NCBI RefSeq assembly: GCF_014270065.1
Contig: NZ_JACNME010000001.1
Coordinates: 620,001 to 684,000 of the forward strand
DNA length: 64,000 bases
Source of the DNA: Quadrisphaera sp. RL12-1S
Lineage (GTDB): Bacteria; Actinomycetota; Actinomycetes; Actinomycetales; Quadrisphaeraceae
Reading direction: 5' to 3'
Shown: positions 10,407-18,511 of the stretch, one piece after another
Numbering within the stretch: position 1 is the stretch's first letter
Layout of the letters: every line of letters starts with the position of its first letter
The notes under the pieces: model-generated
What the model saw: only the letters and a program-made list of their open reading frames with translations
What the model was told of the DNA's origin: nothing
Databases searched by the model: none
Program-made: the position numbers and the translations under genes

Positions 10407-11418
10407 GGGTCGCAGCGATGACCTCGTCGAGGTAGGCGCGGCGCACTGCGCGCTGCAGGGGGGAGGGCCGGGAGACGCTGAGCAGCGTCCCGTCGAGCTC
10501 GGTCAGCCGCTCGGCGGCCTCCACGGCGTCCCGGTAGGCCTGCGCCCGCTCCGCCGTGCCGGGCGGCAGCTGGAGCACCACGGCCACCCGCTCCTCCCCG
10601 GCCGCGACGGCGCGGCTCACCTGGTGGCGCACCTGCCGCCGCACGTCGTCGAAGTCCCGCGCCGCCCGGTCGAGGCGGCGGGCGACCTCCAGGCCCGCGG
10701 CCGAGACCCTCGCGGGGTCCCCCGCGCTCGGCTCGGCAGCGTCGGCAGCGTCGGCAGCGTCGGCACCGTCGGCACCGTCGGCACGGGCCAGGAGCACCAG
10801 CTGCAGCTCGCGCAGGACGTCGTCCATGTGCTCCTTGGTCGACAGCAGGTCGGCGGCGTCGATGAGCGGCAGCACCACCTCCCGCGTGGAGCCGGCGGCG
10901 GGCCCCGGGACCACCAGCTCCCGGGAGGGGTCGTCGGAGCCGACCTCGTCGCTCCAGGCGGCGAGCAGCTGCTCCACGCTGAGGTCCGCCACGTCGGGGA
11001 CGGGGTCGCTGGCGGGGTGCTCGTCGATCTCGAACCAGACGCTCTTGCCCGCCCCCCGGGATGGCCCGGCCCCCCACCGGGCCACGAGCCGCTCCACCAG
11101 CGCGAGGCCCCGGCCGCTCATCGCGGAGGCGCTGGGGGCCACCAGCACGGGCATGGTGGTCGACGCGTCGCGGACGCTGACGCGCACCCCCGCGTCGATC
11201 CGCTGGACGACGACGTCGAAGGCGCTGCGGGCGTGCAGGACGGCGTTCGACGCCAGCTCCGAGACCACGAGGCCGGCGTCGTCGGCGACCGGTGCGAGCC
11301 CGCTGGAGGAGAGCACGTCCACGACGAAGCGCCGCGCGGCGCGGACCGAGGCCACCTCCGGCGGGTACGACGTGGTGGCCAGCGAGCTGCGCACCGCCGG
11401 CAGGTCTTGCGTGGACAC
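10399..11418 (-). CDS. Serine-kinase-type ATP-binding regulator (anti-sigma/HATPase_c_2) with C-terminal helical extension
   Basis: About 339 residues from GTG 11418. Residues 1-150 form an RsbW/SpoIIAB-like GHKL ATPase: the N-box VSELASNAVLHA, a DAS-type G1 box, and GRGLALVERLVARWG as G2. The C-terminal half is a charged helical region with two long helices (DEVGSDD..., then RLDRAARDFDDVRRQVRHQVSRAV), separated by an Asp-Gly-Ala/Asp-Ala-Ala low-complexity linker encoded by 9 bp repeats. Such proteins usually sequester a sigma factor or an STAS antagonist. The longer in-frame extension upstream to 11667 runs into metI antisense and is not believed. It is coupled to the PAP2 gene downstream. 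Confidence 0.75.
   Translation of the reverse strand: MSTQDLPAVRSSLATTSYPPEVASVRAARRFVVDVLSSSGLAPVADDAGLVVSELASNAVLHARSAFDVVVQRIDAGVRVSVRDASTTMPVLVAPSASAMSGRGLALVERLVARWGAGPSRGAGKSVWFEIDEHPASDPVPDVADLSVEQLLAAWSDEVGSDDPSRELVVPGPAAGSTREVVLPLIDAADLLSTKEHMDDVLRELQLVLLARADGADGADAADAADAAEPSAGDPARVSAAGLEVARRLDRAARDFDDVRRQVRHQVSRAVAAGEERVAVVLQLPPGTAERAQAYRDAVEAAERLTELDGTLLSVSRPSPLQRAVRRAYLDEVIAATRD
10733..10788. repeat. 9 bp tandem repeat (GCGTCGGCA and GTCGGCACC variants), about six copies
   Basis: Back-to-back copies of GTCGGCA-GC/CC units inside the ATPase-like gene. They encode the DGADGADAADAADAA linker and remain in frame, so copy-number change would only alter linker length. Confidence 0.8.
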
Positions 11419-11515
11419 CGCTCGCCCGTCCACAGGTCTCCGCTCTCGAGCCCGGCCGTCAGCGTGCTCGGCGGCCGGCTCCGAGGGTAGGCGACGCGGC
11501 GGGGTCCGCGTGCGC

Positions 11516-12184
11516 TCAGCGGCGCATGACGGCGCGCGCCAGCCGGTTGCCGAGGAGCTGCCCCAGCACGACGATCGCGACGATGGCCACCAGGGCGGCG
11601 TAGACGATGCCCCAGTCGTACTGCTGCGAGCCGTAGGAGATCGCATAGTCCCCCAAGCCGCCGCCACCGACGAGACCGGCCTGGGCCGACATGTCGACGA
11701 TCCCCACGAAGATGAAGGTGTAGCCCAGGACCAGCGGCCCGAGGCCCTCCCGGACCACCACGCCGAAGAGGATCGCGCTGCGCGAGGCCCCCATCGAGCG
11801 CGCCGCCTCCACGACGCCCGGGTCCACGCCCACGAGCGACTGCTCGACGATCCGCGCGACGGCGAAGCCCGCGGCCAGCGCGATGGCGAAGGTCACGGCG
11901 CCCGTGCCCAGCGTCGTGCCGACCACGAGCCGCTGCAGCGGTCCGACGGCCAGCAGGAAGATGACGAAGGGGATGGGCCTGATGATGTTGACCAGGAGGC
12001 CGATGACGGCGAAGACGAGGCGGTTGCTGAAGAGGTTGCCGGGGCGGGTGGCGTACAGCGCCACCCCGAGCACCAGCCCGACGACCCCCGACACGGCCAT
12101 GGCCACGCTGACGATGAGCAGCGTCTGCCCGATGGCCCTGACGTAGACGTCCGTGCTGTCGAGGAAGCCCGCGAAGAAGTCCAC
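11516..12184 (-). CDS. metI: Methionine ABC transporter permease
   Basis: A 222-residue MetI-type permease with five to six membrane segments and the EAA loop around EAARSMGASRSAILFGVVVREGLGPL, which docks on the ATPase. The GTG start lies one base after the metN stop (12186), giving tight coupling. Ends the metQ-metN-metI transcript, which begins behind a SAM-sensing riboswitch. Imports methionine (D or L, possibly its sulfoxides). Confidence 0.93.
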   Translation of the reverse strand: MDFFAGFLDSTDVYVRAIGQTLLIVSVAMAVSGVVGLVLGVALYATRPGNLFSNRLVFAVIGLLVNIIRPIPFVIFLLAVGPLQRLVVGTTLGTGAVTFAIALAAGFAVARIVEQSLVGVDPGVVEAARSMGASRSAILFGVVVREGLGPLVLGYTFIFVGIVDMSAQAGLVGGGGLGDYAISYGSQQYDWGIVYAALVAIVAIVVLGQLLGNRLARAVMRR

Positions 12185-12185
12185 C

Positions 12186-13262
12186 TCAGTCCTCCTCGTC
12201 CACGACGACGTCGCGCCCGCGCAGCGCGGCCAGGGCCCGCCGCACGGCGTCGTCGTCGCCCGTCAGCTCGTAGGTGAGGGAGCCGGCGCGGCGCTCGCGC
12301 ACCTCACCGACCCCGCCGAAGACCAGCTCCGCGACCACGCCGGCGTCGCGGAACGCGCCGTCGACCAGCTGCTGCAGGCCGGGACGGTCCGTGATGCGCA
12401 CGGTGACGAGCCGACCGGGGTGGTGCTCGCGCAGCCGGGCGAGGGCCTCGCGCGAGGGCCGGTCGTGGGTGGCGGAGCGCACGAAGCGCTGCGCGGCAGG
12501 GGTCTTCGGGGCGGTGAAGACGTCGTAGACGTCCCCCACCTCCACCACGCGACCGCCCTCCATGACCGCCACCCGGTCGGCCACGCGGCGCACGGCCTCC
12601 ATCTCGTGCGTGATGAGCACGATGGTCACGCCCAGCTCGGTGTTCACCCGCCGCAGCAGGGTGAGCACCTCCTCGGTGGTCTCCGGGTCCAGGGCGCTGG
12701 TGGCCTCGTCGGCCAGGAGCAGCGGCGGGCTGGTGGCCAGCGCCCTGGCGATGCCCACGCGCTGCTTCTGCCCTCCGGAGAGCTGCTCGGGGTGCGCGTG
12801 CGCGCGCTCGAGCAGCCCGACGAAGTCGAGCAGCTCGGCAGTGCGCCTCTCGCGCTCGGCCTTGGCGACCCCGGCCACCTTCAGCGGGTACGCCACGTTG
12901 CCGGCCACGGTGCGCGAGCTCAGCAGGTTGAACTGCTGGAAGATCATCCCGATGCCGGCGCGGGCTGCGCGCAGCTCCTTCTCGCCCAGGCGCGTGAGGT
13001 CCTGGCCCGCCACGCGCACGCTGCCGGAGGTCGGCTGCTCCAGGGCGTTGACCAGGCGCACGAGCGTGGACTTGCCGGCGCCGGAGTAGCCGATGACGGC
13101 GAGCACCTCCCCGCGCGCGACGGTGAGGCTGACGCCGTCGACGGCGGTGACGGTGCTGCCGCCGCGGTCGAAGCGCTTGGTGACGCCCTCGAGCTCGACG
13201 AGGGCGTCACCGGAGATCCGGGACCCGGAGGGTGCCGGCGAGGCGGTGGACGAGGCGGACAC
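12186..13262 (-). CDS. metN: Methionine ABC transporter ATP-binding protein
   Basis: A 358-residue ABC ATPase with Walker A GYSGAGKST (residues 58-66), signature LSGGQKQR and Walker B LLLADEATSALD in the first 240 residues, then a C-terminal NIL regulatory domain (the stretch after RPSREALARLREHHPGRLVTV) that in MetN binds methionine and inhibits transport when the cell is replete. An about 18-residue Ser/Pro/Ala-rich leader precedes the usual start of the domain. GTG start; only two bases separate it from the metQ stop. Confidence 0.95.
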   Translation of the reverse strand: MSASSTASPAPSGSRISGDALVELEGVTKRFDRGGSTVTAVDGVSLTVARGEVLAVIGYSGAGKSTLVRLVNALEQPTSGSVRVAGQDLTRLGEKELRAARAGIGMIFQQFNLLSSRTVAGNVAYPLKVAGVAKAERERRTAELLDFVGLLERAHAHPEQLSGGQKQRVGIARALATSPPLLLADEATSALDPETTEEVLTLLRRVNTELGVTIVLITHEMEAVRRVADRVAVMEGGRVVEVGDVYDVFTAPKTPAAQRFVRSATHDRPSREALARLREHHPGRLVTVRITDRPGLQQLVDGAFRDAGVVAELVFGGVGEVRERRAGSLTYELTGDDDAVRRALAALRGRDVVVDEED

Positions 13263-13264
13263 GG

Positions 13265-14269
13265 TCAGCCGGCGGCCTTCGCGGCCTTCGCGTCCTGCTC
13301 GACCTTGGCGAGGTCGGCCTGGAGGTCGGCCGCGGACTTGTCGACGACGACGGCGCTGGGGTAGTCCTTGGCGAACACGGCCTGGACGGCCGGGTCGTGC
13401 CAGAGCTTCGCGAGCGCCAGGTAGGTCTTGTCGTCCTTGTCGGCGGCACGCGTCACGAAGACGTTGACGTAGGGCGCCGCGGCGGCCGAGGCCGGGTCGT
13501 CGGCGACGATGATCTGGGCCTGCGTGAGACCGGCCTTGACGGCGTAGTTGTTGTTGACCACGGCGGCGGCGGCGGAGCCGCTCTGGAGCGCTCCGGCGGT
13601 CTGGTCGGCGGACACCGGCGTCACCTTGACCTTCGAGCTGGTGATGTCGTCGGTGGTGGAGAACGCCGAGCCGCCGCCCTCGAGCTGCACCAGACCGGCC
13701 TGCTGGAGCAGGAGCAGGGCGCGGGCCTCGTTGATGGCGTCGTTGGGGATGGCCACCACGGCGTCGGCGGGCAGGGAGGCCGCGTCCTTGACGGACGTGG
13801 AGTACAGCGGCAGCGGGTAGACGGCGGTGGCGCCGATGGGCTCGAGGTCGTCACCGGAGGTGACGTCGTAGTTGGCCAGGTACTGGATGTGCTGGAACTG
13901 GTTGAGGTCGGTCTCGCCCTGGACCAGCGCCGGGTTGGGCAGGCTGTAGTCCGAGAAGTTGACCAGGTCCACCGTGACGCCCAGCTGGCTCTTCGCCAGC
14001 TCGGTGTAGGTCTTCCAGTACGGCAGGGAGCTGTCGGAGACGCCGATCTTCACCTCGGGCTTGTAGCCCTGGCTGGAGGCGGTGCCGCTGGCGGCGGCAG
14101 CGCCGCCGCCACCACCGCTGCGGCTGCCCAGCAGCCACGCGCCGCCGCCGACCACCACGAGGAGCAGGACGACGGCCACGACGACCGCGACCACCGGCAC
14201 GCTGCGCTTCGGCTTGGGGGGCAGGACGGGGCCGCCGCTGGGCGTGGCGCTGGGGTCGGTGCTGGACAT
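13265..14269 (-). CDS. metQ: Methionine-binding protein with an N-terminal membrane anchor instead of a lipobox
   Basis: About 334 residues from ATG 14269 (MSSTDPSATPSGGPVLPPKPKRS), which has a GGGAG ribosome-binding site. Residues 24-48 form a single hydrophobic segment (VPVVAVVVAVVLLLVVVGG) followed by a Ser/Gly/Ala-rich spacer; no cysteine is present there, so the protein is not a lipoprotein, unlike most MetQ. From KPEVKIGVSDS onward it is a normal NlpA/MetQ solute-binding domain (FSDYSLPNPALVQGETDLNQFQH). It feeds MetNI. The longer frame to 14350 lacks support. Confidence 0.9.
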   Translation of the reverse strand: MSSTDPSATPSGGPVLPPKPKRSVPVVAVVVAVVLLLVVVGGGAWLLGSRSGGGGGAAAASGTASSQGYKPEVKIGVSDSSLPYWKTYTELAKSQLGVTVDLVNFSDYSLPNPALVQGETDLNQFQHIQYLANYDVTSGDDLEPIGATAVYPLPLYSTSVKDAASLPADAVVAIPNDAINEARALLLLQQAGLVQLEGGGSAFSTTDDITSSKVKVTPVSADQTAGALQSGSAAAAVVNNNYAVKAGLTQAQIIVADDPASAAAAPYVNVFVTRAADKDDKTYLALAKLWHDPAVQAVFAKDYPSAVVVDKSAADLQADLAKVEQDAKAAKAAG

Positions 14270-14383
14270 GGTCGCTCCCGGGACTCGTGCGGGGGTGGGT
14301 GTCGCGAGCGGGCGCGGCGGGACGGAGGTGGCGGTCAGCGGCGCCGGCACAGCGCGGGCGGTGGCACGACAGCTCCTCGGAGG

Positions 14384-14498
14384 TGGTCCGCTCTTGCCGT
14401 GCAGGGCTGCACGACCGGGTCGTCACCTGGAGCACCCCGCCGCGGAGGAGGGTTGCCGGACAGCCAGCCAGGGCTTGTCGCTGTCACTCGTGACCTGA
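14384..14498 (-). ncRNA. SAM-IV riboswitch controlling metQNI
   Basis: Read leftward, the core begins GGTCACGAGTGACAGCGAC at 14495, continues with GCTGGCTGTCCGGCAACCC (the SAM-binding loop and internal loop), then GGGGTGCTCCAGGTGACGACC closing P1 near 14418. The 3' extension with a CGTGCAGCCCTGCACGG hairpin fits the extra pseudoknotted domain of SAM-IV. It precedes metQ by about 115 bases. SAM binding is expected to switch off methionine uptake. Family assignment rests on recalled consensus; SAM-I/IV variants are similar. Confidence 0.88.
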
Positions 14499-14726
14499 GG
14501 ACGACGGTACGAAGGGCGTCCAGCCGCCGTCAAACCGGGGGCTGGTTCTGTGACCTCTCCGTGACCGGCGGCGCAGCGCTGGCAGCGCGAGAAGCCCTCA
14601 CCCTCACGGGGCCGGCGCGTCATGGGCAGAGCCCTCTCGCCGGCCGCGGCGCCGACCGACACCCCAGGACCGGCACCGCTGCAGCAGGCGCGGCGGTGAC
14701 CGGTCCAGGACCCCCGGGGAGGGACC

Positions 14727-15671
14727 ATGACCACGCTGGTCGATCACGGCGCCGCGCTGTCGGTGCAGCTGTCGTCTGGGGAGGGCGCCCTGTGGGCGCG
14801 CTGCGCGGACTTCACCCTCGGCGGGCTCGCCGCCGACGCCGGGGCCAGCTTCGAGATGTGGGGCGTCGCGCGGGTCGTGGCGGGCGGGTGGACCGCGCTC
14901 GCCGGCAGCGGCGACGTCGTCGCGGCGGTGGGCACCGAGCACCCCTGGCAGGACACGCTGTGCGCCTCCCTGCAGCGGGGCCCCGAGGCGGCCCTCGCCG
15001 GGGACCTGCGCCGGCGCCGCGACCCCGAGCTGCGCGCCAAGGCCGAGCGCTTGGGCGTGCGCGCCTACGTCGGCGCGCCGCTGCTCGACGGGGGCCGGGT
15101 GGTCGGCAGCCTGTGCGGCTGGTCCCGCACGCCCGCCACCGACGACGACGCGCTGCGGGCGCGCGTCACCCGCAACGCCGCCTTCCTCGGCACCACCCTG
15201 GGCCGGGAGCTGCACCGCACGGGCCAGGAGCGCGAGCAGGACTGGGCCTCCCGCCCCGCCAGCCGCGACCACCTGACCCGCCTGCCCGACCGCCGCTCGT
15301 GGGGGGCGCTCCTGCAGCGCGAGGACGACCGGGCCCGCGGCCTCGCCGAGCCCGCCGCGGTGACCGTGGTGGACGTCGGCACGGTGAGCTCCACCCGGGC
15401 GCTGCGGCGCCTCGCGGGCGCGCTGGCCGAGGCCGCGGGGCCCGCCGGGGTGGTGGCCCGCACCGGGGCGCGCCAGTTCGGCGTCCTGTCCACCAGCGCC
15501 GGCGAGCAGGGGCCGCTGGCGGTCTCGGCGCGGGTGGTCGAGCAGCTCCGCACCGCCGCCCCGCAGGTGCGGGCCGGCAGCGCGGTCCGCCACGGCCAGG
15601 CGGCGCTGGCGGACGTGTGGGTGGCCGCCGAGGACGACCTGCTGTCCGCGCGGCACCGGGACGCCCGGTGA
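14727..15671 (+). CDS. GAF-domain protein with degenerate GGDEF-like C-terminus
   Basis: A 314-residue soluble protein. Residues 20-170 look like a GAF sensor domain (ARVVAGGWTALAGSG..., then VRAYVGAPLLDGGRVVGSLCGWSRTP). Then SRDHLTRLPDRRSWGALL recalls the N-terminal D-LT-LPNR helix of GGDEF domains, but the catalytic loop is replaced by ARTGARQFGVL, so cyclic-di-GMP synthesis is very unlikely. The ATG has a strong GGGGAGGG ribosome-binding site. It is the first gene of the exosortase operon and overlaps it by 4 bases (GTGA); it may sense or regulate that system, which is inference. Confidence 0.7.
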   Translation: MTTLVDHGAALSVQLSSGEGALWARCADFTLGGLAADAGASFEMWGVARVVAGGWTALAGSGDVVAAVGTEHPWQDTLCASLQRGPEAALAGDLRRRRDPELRAKAERLGVRAYVGAPLLDGGRVVGSLCGWSRTPATDDDALRARVTRNAAFLGTTLGRELHRTGQEREQDWASRPASRDHLTRLPDRRSWGALLQREDDRARGLAEPAAVTVVDVGTVSSTRALRRLAGALAEAAGPAGVVARTGARQFGVLSTSAGEQGPLAVSARVVEQLRTAAPQVRAGSAVRHGQAALADVWVAAEDDLLSARHRDAR

Positions 15672-16243
15672 GCACCCCCACCGCGGCCGAGCCCGGTCCG
15701 CTGGCGGACCTCGCCCCGGACCCCGACCTCGACCTCGGCCTGGCACGCCCCGCCGTCGCCGTCGCGGCGCTCGCGGCCGTCGCCGCCGTGGTGGGCGGCG
15801 GCGGCTGGCTGCGGCTCGCGGAGGCCAGCGCCTCCGCGCTCGTGGCGCGCGCCGTGGGCACCCACGACGTGCAGCGCGTCGGCACGGCCGTGACGTTCGA
15901 CCTGGACGGCCGCGCCGTCGGCTACAGCATCACCCTGGGCTGCACCGTCGCGTTCCTCCTGGTGCCGTTCCTGCTGGCGGCCGGCGCCGTGCTCACGCTC
16001 CAGCGCGCCTCCGCGCCCCGCACGCTGACCGCCCTCGCCGTCGCCGTCGCCGTCGTCGCCCTCACCAACCAGGTGCGGCTGCTGGTCATCCTGACCGGGA
16101 TCCGCGCGCTCGGGCTGGAGCGCGGCTACTCCGCCACGCACGTGCTGGTCGGCACCACGATCAGCACCGTCGGCGTGGTGAGCGCCGCTCTGCTCTTCCT
16201 GGCCCTGGTCACCCGCGGCGCCCGGGGCGTGCGCCGTGGATGA
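15668..16243 (+). CDS. Small exosortase/archaeosortase-family transpeptidase (Xrt-like)
   Basis: A 191-residue polytopic membrane protein of four or five segments. It carries the layout of the exosortase active site: Cys92 in GCTVAF, Arg137 in TNQVRLLVILTGIRAL (with Asn134) and His158 in YSATHVLVGTTIS. Exosortases cut a C-terminal tripartite signal on secreted proteins and anchor them on the outer surface. The GTG start overlaps the previous stop (GTGA) and the gene overlaps the next by 8 bases. It is followed by a glycosyltransferase and a secreted protein with a C-terminal hydrophobic-Arg-Arg tail, its probable substrate. Family call is from motif pattern and neighbourhood; no LPXTG sortase is nearby. 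Confidence 0.78.
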   Translation: MSTPTAAEPGPLADLAPDPDLDLGLARPAVAVAALAAVAAVVGGGGWLRLAEASASALVARAVGTHDVQRVGTAVTFDLDGRAVGYSITLGCTVAFLLVPFLLAAGAVLTLQRASAPRTLTALAVAVAVVALTNQVRLLVILTGIRALGLERGYSATHVLVGTTISTVGVVSAALLFLALVTRGARGVRRG

Positions 16244-17690
16244 CCCCCGCTCCTGGCTCGCGCTCCTCAACACCGCCGCGTTCCTGCTGTGCGTGGCCTT
16301 CCTCGCCTACGTCGGGCTCATCACCCACCGCTTCGCGCGGCGGGGCACCCACCTCCCCGCGGCGCGCGCCGACCACGCCTTCCACCTCGTGGTCCCCTGC
16401 CTGGACGAGGAGGACGTGGTCACCGGCACCGTCGAGCACCTCGTGACGACCTTCCCCGACGCGGTCGTGTGGTGCGTCGACGACGCCTCCGCCGACGCCA
16501 CCGGGGAGCTGCTCGCCCAGCTCGCCCGCACCCACCCCCGGGTCCGCGTGGTCACCCGGCGCCTCCCCGAGGCTCGCCAGGGCAAGGGCGCCGCGCTCAA
16601 CGCCGCGTGGCGCGCCATCGACGCCTCGCTCGGCGCCGGCGCGGACCGGACGCGCGTGGTGGTGGGGGTGGTGGACGCGGATGCCCGCCTCGACCGCTCG
16701 TGCCTGGCCACCGTGTGCGGCCCCACGCTCTTCGGTGACCCCTCCGTCTCGGCGGTGCAGGTGCTGGTGCGCGTGGTCGAGGACGTCGACGCGCTGACGA
16801 GCACCTGCCCGCTGCGCCTGGTGACCGCCCGCGCGCCCGGCGACGACCCGCTGCTGGTGCAGCTGCAGGACCTGGAGTTCTCGGGCCCCATCGCGGCCAT
16901 GCAGACCCTGCGCCGCACCACCGGCAGCGTGGGCATGGGCGGCAACGGCCAGTTCACGCGGCTGTCAGCGCTGGACCGGATCGCCGCCGAGCACGACGTG
17001 CCCTGGCACGGCTCCCTGCTGGAGGACTTCGAGCTGGGACTGCACGTGCTGCTCACCGGCGGGCGCACCGAGTACTGCGGTGACGCGTTCGTGGCCCAGA
17101 CCGGGCTGCGGACCGTCAAGCCGCTGCTGCGCCAGCGCAGCCGGTGGGCCCAGGGCGGGATGCAGTGCGCCAGGTACTGGTGGCAGGTGGTCACCTCGCC
17201 GCACGTCCCGCTGACCGCGGCGCTCGAGATCACCTACTACCTGTCGGTGCCGTGGACCCAGCTGGTCGGCGCCCTGGTGTTCCCCGCGGCGATCGCCGTG
17301 GACGTGCACTACGCGCTGGCCACGGCCGGAGGACCCGCCGGCTGGTGGCTCAGCGGCGCCTGGGGGCTGCTGCCGCTGGCCGTCCTCTTCGGCCTCGTGC
17401 CGCACGTCATGTGGGGCCCGCTGTACCGGGAGGCCACCGGCGGGCACGTCACGCGGCGCCGCGCGGCGCTGCTCTCGGTGGCCAACGCGGCGTACGCCTA
17501 CCTGCTGCAGGTGGCCGTGTGGTGGGCCTTCTGGCGCACCCTGCGCGGGCGCACCGACTGGAAGAAGACGGCGCGGCGCACCGGGCCGCCCGCCGCACCG
17601 GTGGCGCCCGCGGCGAGGACAGCCCTCCCCCGCCCCCGGACCCCCGAGAGCACCGAGAGCACCGAGAGCACGGCAGGAGGCCAGCGATGA
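16236..17690 (+). CDS. Membrane-bound processive family 2 glycosyltransferase
   Basis: A 484-residue enzyme of cellulose-synthase/hyaluronan-synthase type. One N-terminal membrane helix, then a GT-A domain with VVPCLDEED, WCVDDASAD and VVDADAR (DxD, metal/UDP-sugar binding), LEDFELG with the catalytic base, and QRSRWAQGG (QxxRW, processivity). Three to four C-terminal membrane helices follow (residues about 325-440). The tail holds an EST-EST-EST repeat encoded by 9 bp tandem units at 17647-17672. Start GTG 16236 overlaps the exosortase gene by 8 bases. It may build the glycan carried by, or co-displayed with, the adjacent sorted protein. Confidence 0.88.
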   Translation: MDDPRSWLALLNTAAFLLCVAFLAYVGLITHRFARRGTHLPAARADHAFHLVVPCLDEEDVVTGTVEHLVTTFPDAVVWCVDDASADATGELLAQLARTHPRVRVVTRRLPEARQGKGAALNAAWRAIDASLGAGADRTRVVVGVVDADARLDRSCLATVCGPTLFGDPSVSAVQVLVRVVEDVDALTSTCPLRLVTARAPGDDPLLVQLQDLEFSGPIAAMQTLRRTTGSVGMGGNGQFTRLSALDRIAAEHDVPWHGSLLEDFELGLHVLLTGGRTEYCGDAFVAQTGLRTVKPLLRQRSRWAQGGMQCARYWWQVVTSPHVPLTAALEITYYLSVPWTQLVGALVFPAAIAVDVHYALATAGGPAGWWLSGAWGLLPLAVLFGLVPHVMWGPLYREATGGHVTRRRAALLSVANAAYAYLLQVAVWWAFWRTLRGRTDWKKTARRTGPPAAPVAPAARTALPRPRTPESTESTESTAGGQR

Positions 17691-18511
17691 GCACCACCGG
17701 CTGGAGGAGGACGACGGCGGGGACCGCACTGCTGGCCGCTGCCCTGGTGGCGGTGCCGGTGGGCGCGGCCCGGGCCGACACGTCCACCGCCTCCGCGAGC
17801 CCGCTGTCGGTGACCACGGCGGTGGGGGCGACCGTCTCCGCGGCGTCGGCGTCCGCGTCCAGCGACGGCACCTCCGACGACCGGGGAAGCGTTCCCGCCG
17901 GCGTGCTGGGCGGGCAGGGCGTGGTCACGGCCGGGGTGGCCGTGGCCGACGTGCGCGCCTTCGCCACCGGCCTGTCCGGGTCCTGCGCGGGGCTGGTCGG
18001 CAGCGGAGGCTCCGTGGTGGTCGGCCCGGGCGGTGCGTGCGCGGTGAGCGCCGGGAGCGGCGGCGTGCGGGTCGCCCTGACCTCGACGCTGGTGCTGACC
18101 GCCGACGCGATCGTCTCCAGCTGCACCGCCAGCAGCACCGGCACGTCCACCACGAGGACGACCGTGGTCGGCGGCCAGCTCACCGGCCCCCTCGGCGCGA
18201 CCGCCGCCGTGGGCGCCGGCACCAGCGGCACCCTGCTCGGGCTGGTCTCCGTCAGCACCGGCTCCACCGGCACCCAGGCGACGGCCGGACCGGTGTCCAC
18301 GACCGCGCTGCAGCTGGGCCTGCTCTCGGGCACCACCGCGGTGCGCGTGGGGGCCGTCACGTGCGGCCGCAACGCGGTCGTCGTCCCGACCCCCGCGGTG
18401 CCCGCGGAGGGGCTGCCCATCGCCCTGGCCGGTGGTGCCGTCGTCGCGGGGGCCGTCCGCCGGGCCCTGCGCCAGGCGCGGACCGCCCCGACCCCCGGAG
18501 GACCCGCGTGA
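17687..18511 (+). CDS. Secreted surface protein, probable exosortase cargo (choice-of-anchor-P-like)
   Basis: A 274-residue protein very rich in Ser/Thr/Gly/Ala/Val. N-terminal signal peptide (WRRTTAGTALLAAALVAVPVGAARA, cut near residue 30). The middle is a beta-rich repetitive domain with three Cys-containing stretches (GSCAGLVG, GACAVSAG, SSCTAS) and ends TALQLGLLSGTTAVRVGAVTCG. The C-terminus has a Pro-rich linker (VVVPTPAVPAEG), a 15-residue hydrophobic stretch (LPIALAGGAVVAGAV) and basic RRALRQAR, i.e. a tripartite sorting-type tail without LPXTG. ATGA overlap with the glycosyltransferase gene and GTGA overlap with the next gene. Proposed substrate of the neighbouring exosortase; this is inferred from the tail and gene order. 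Confidence 0.72.
   Translation: MSTTGWRRTTAGTALLAAALVAVPVGAARADTSTASASPLSVTTAVGATVSAASASASSDGTSDDRGSVPAGVLGGQGVVTAGVAVADVRAFATGLSGSCAGLVGSGGSVVVGPGGACAVSAGSGGVRVALTSTLVLTADAIVSSCTASSTGTSTTRTTVVGGQLTGPLGATAAVGAGTSGTLLGLVSVSTGSTGTQATAGPVSTTALQLGLLSGTTAVRVGAVTCGRNAVVVPTPAVPAEGLPIALAGGAVVAGAVRRALRQARTAPTPGGPA

Noticed and set aside
10399-11667. A 422-residue version of the ATPase-like regulator
   Set aside because: The added N-terminus is antisense to metI; GTG 11418 gives a start close to the domain boundary.
17687-18511. LPXTG sortase substrate
   Set aside because: No LPXTG-type pentapeptide and no class A-F sortase in the window; the C-terminal layout fits an exosortase-like tail better.
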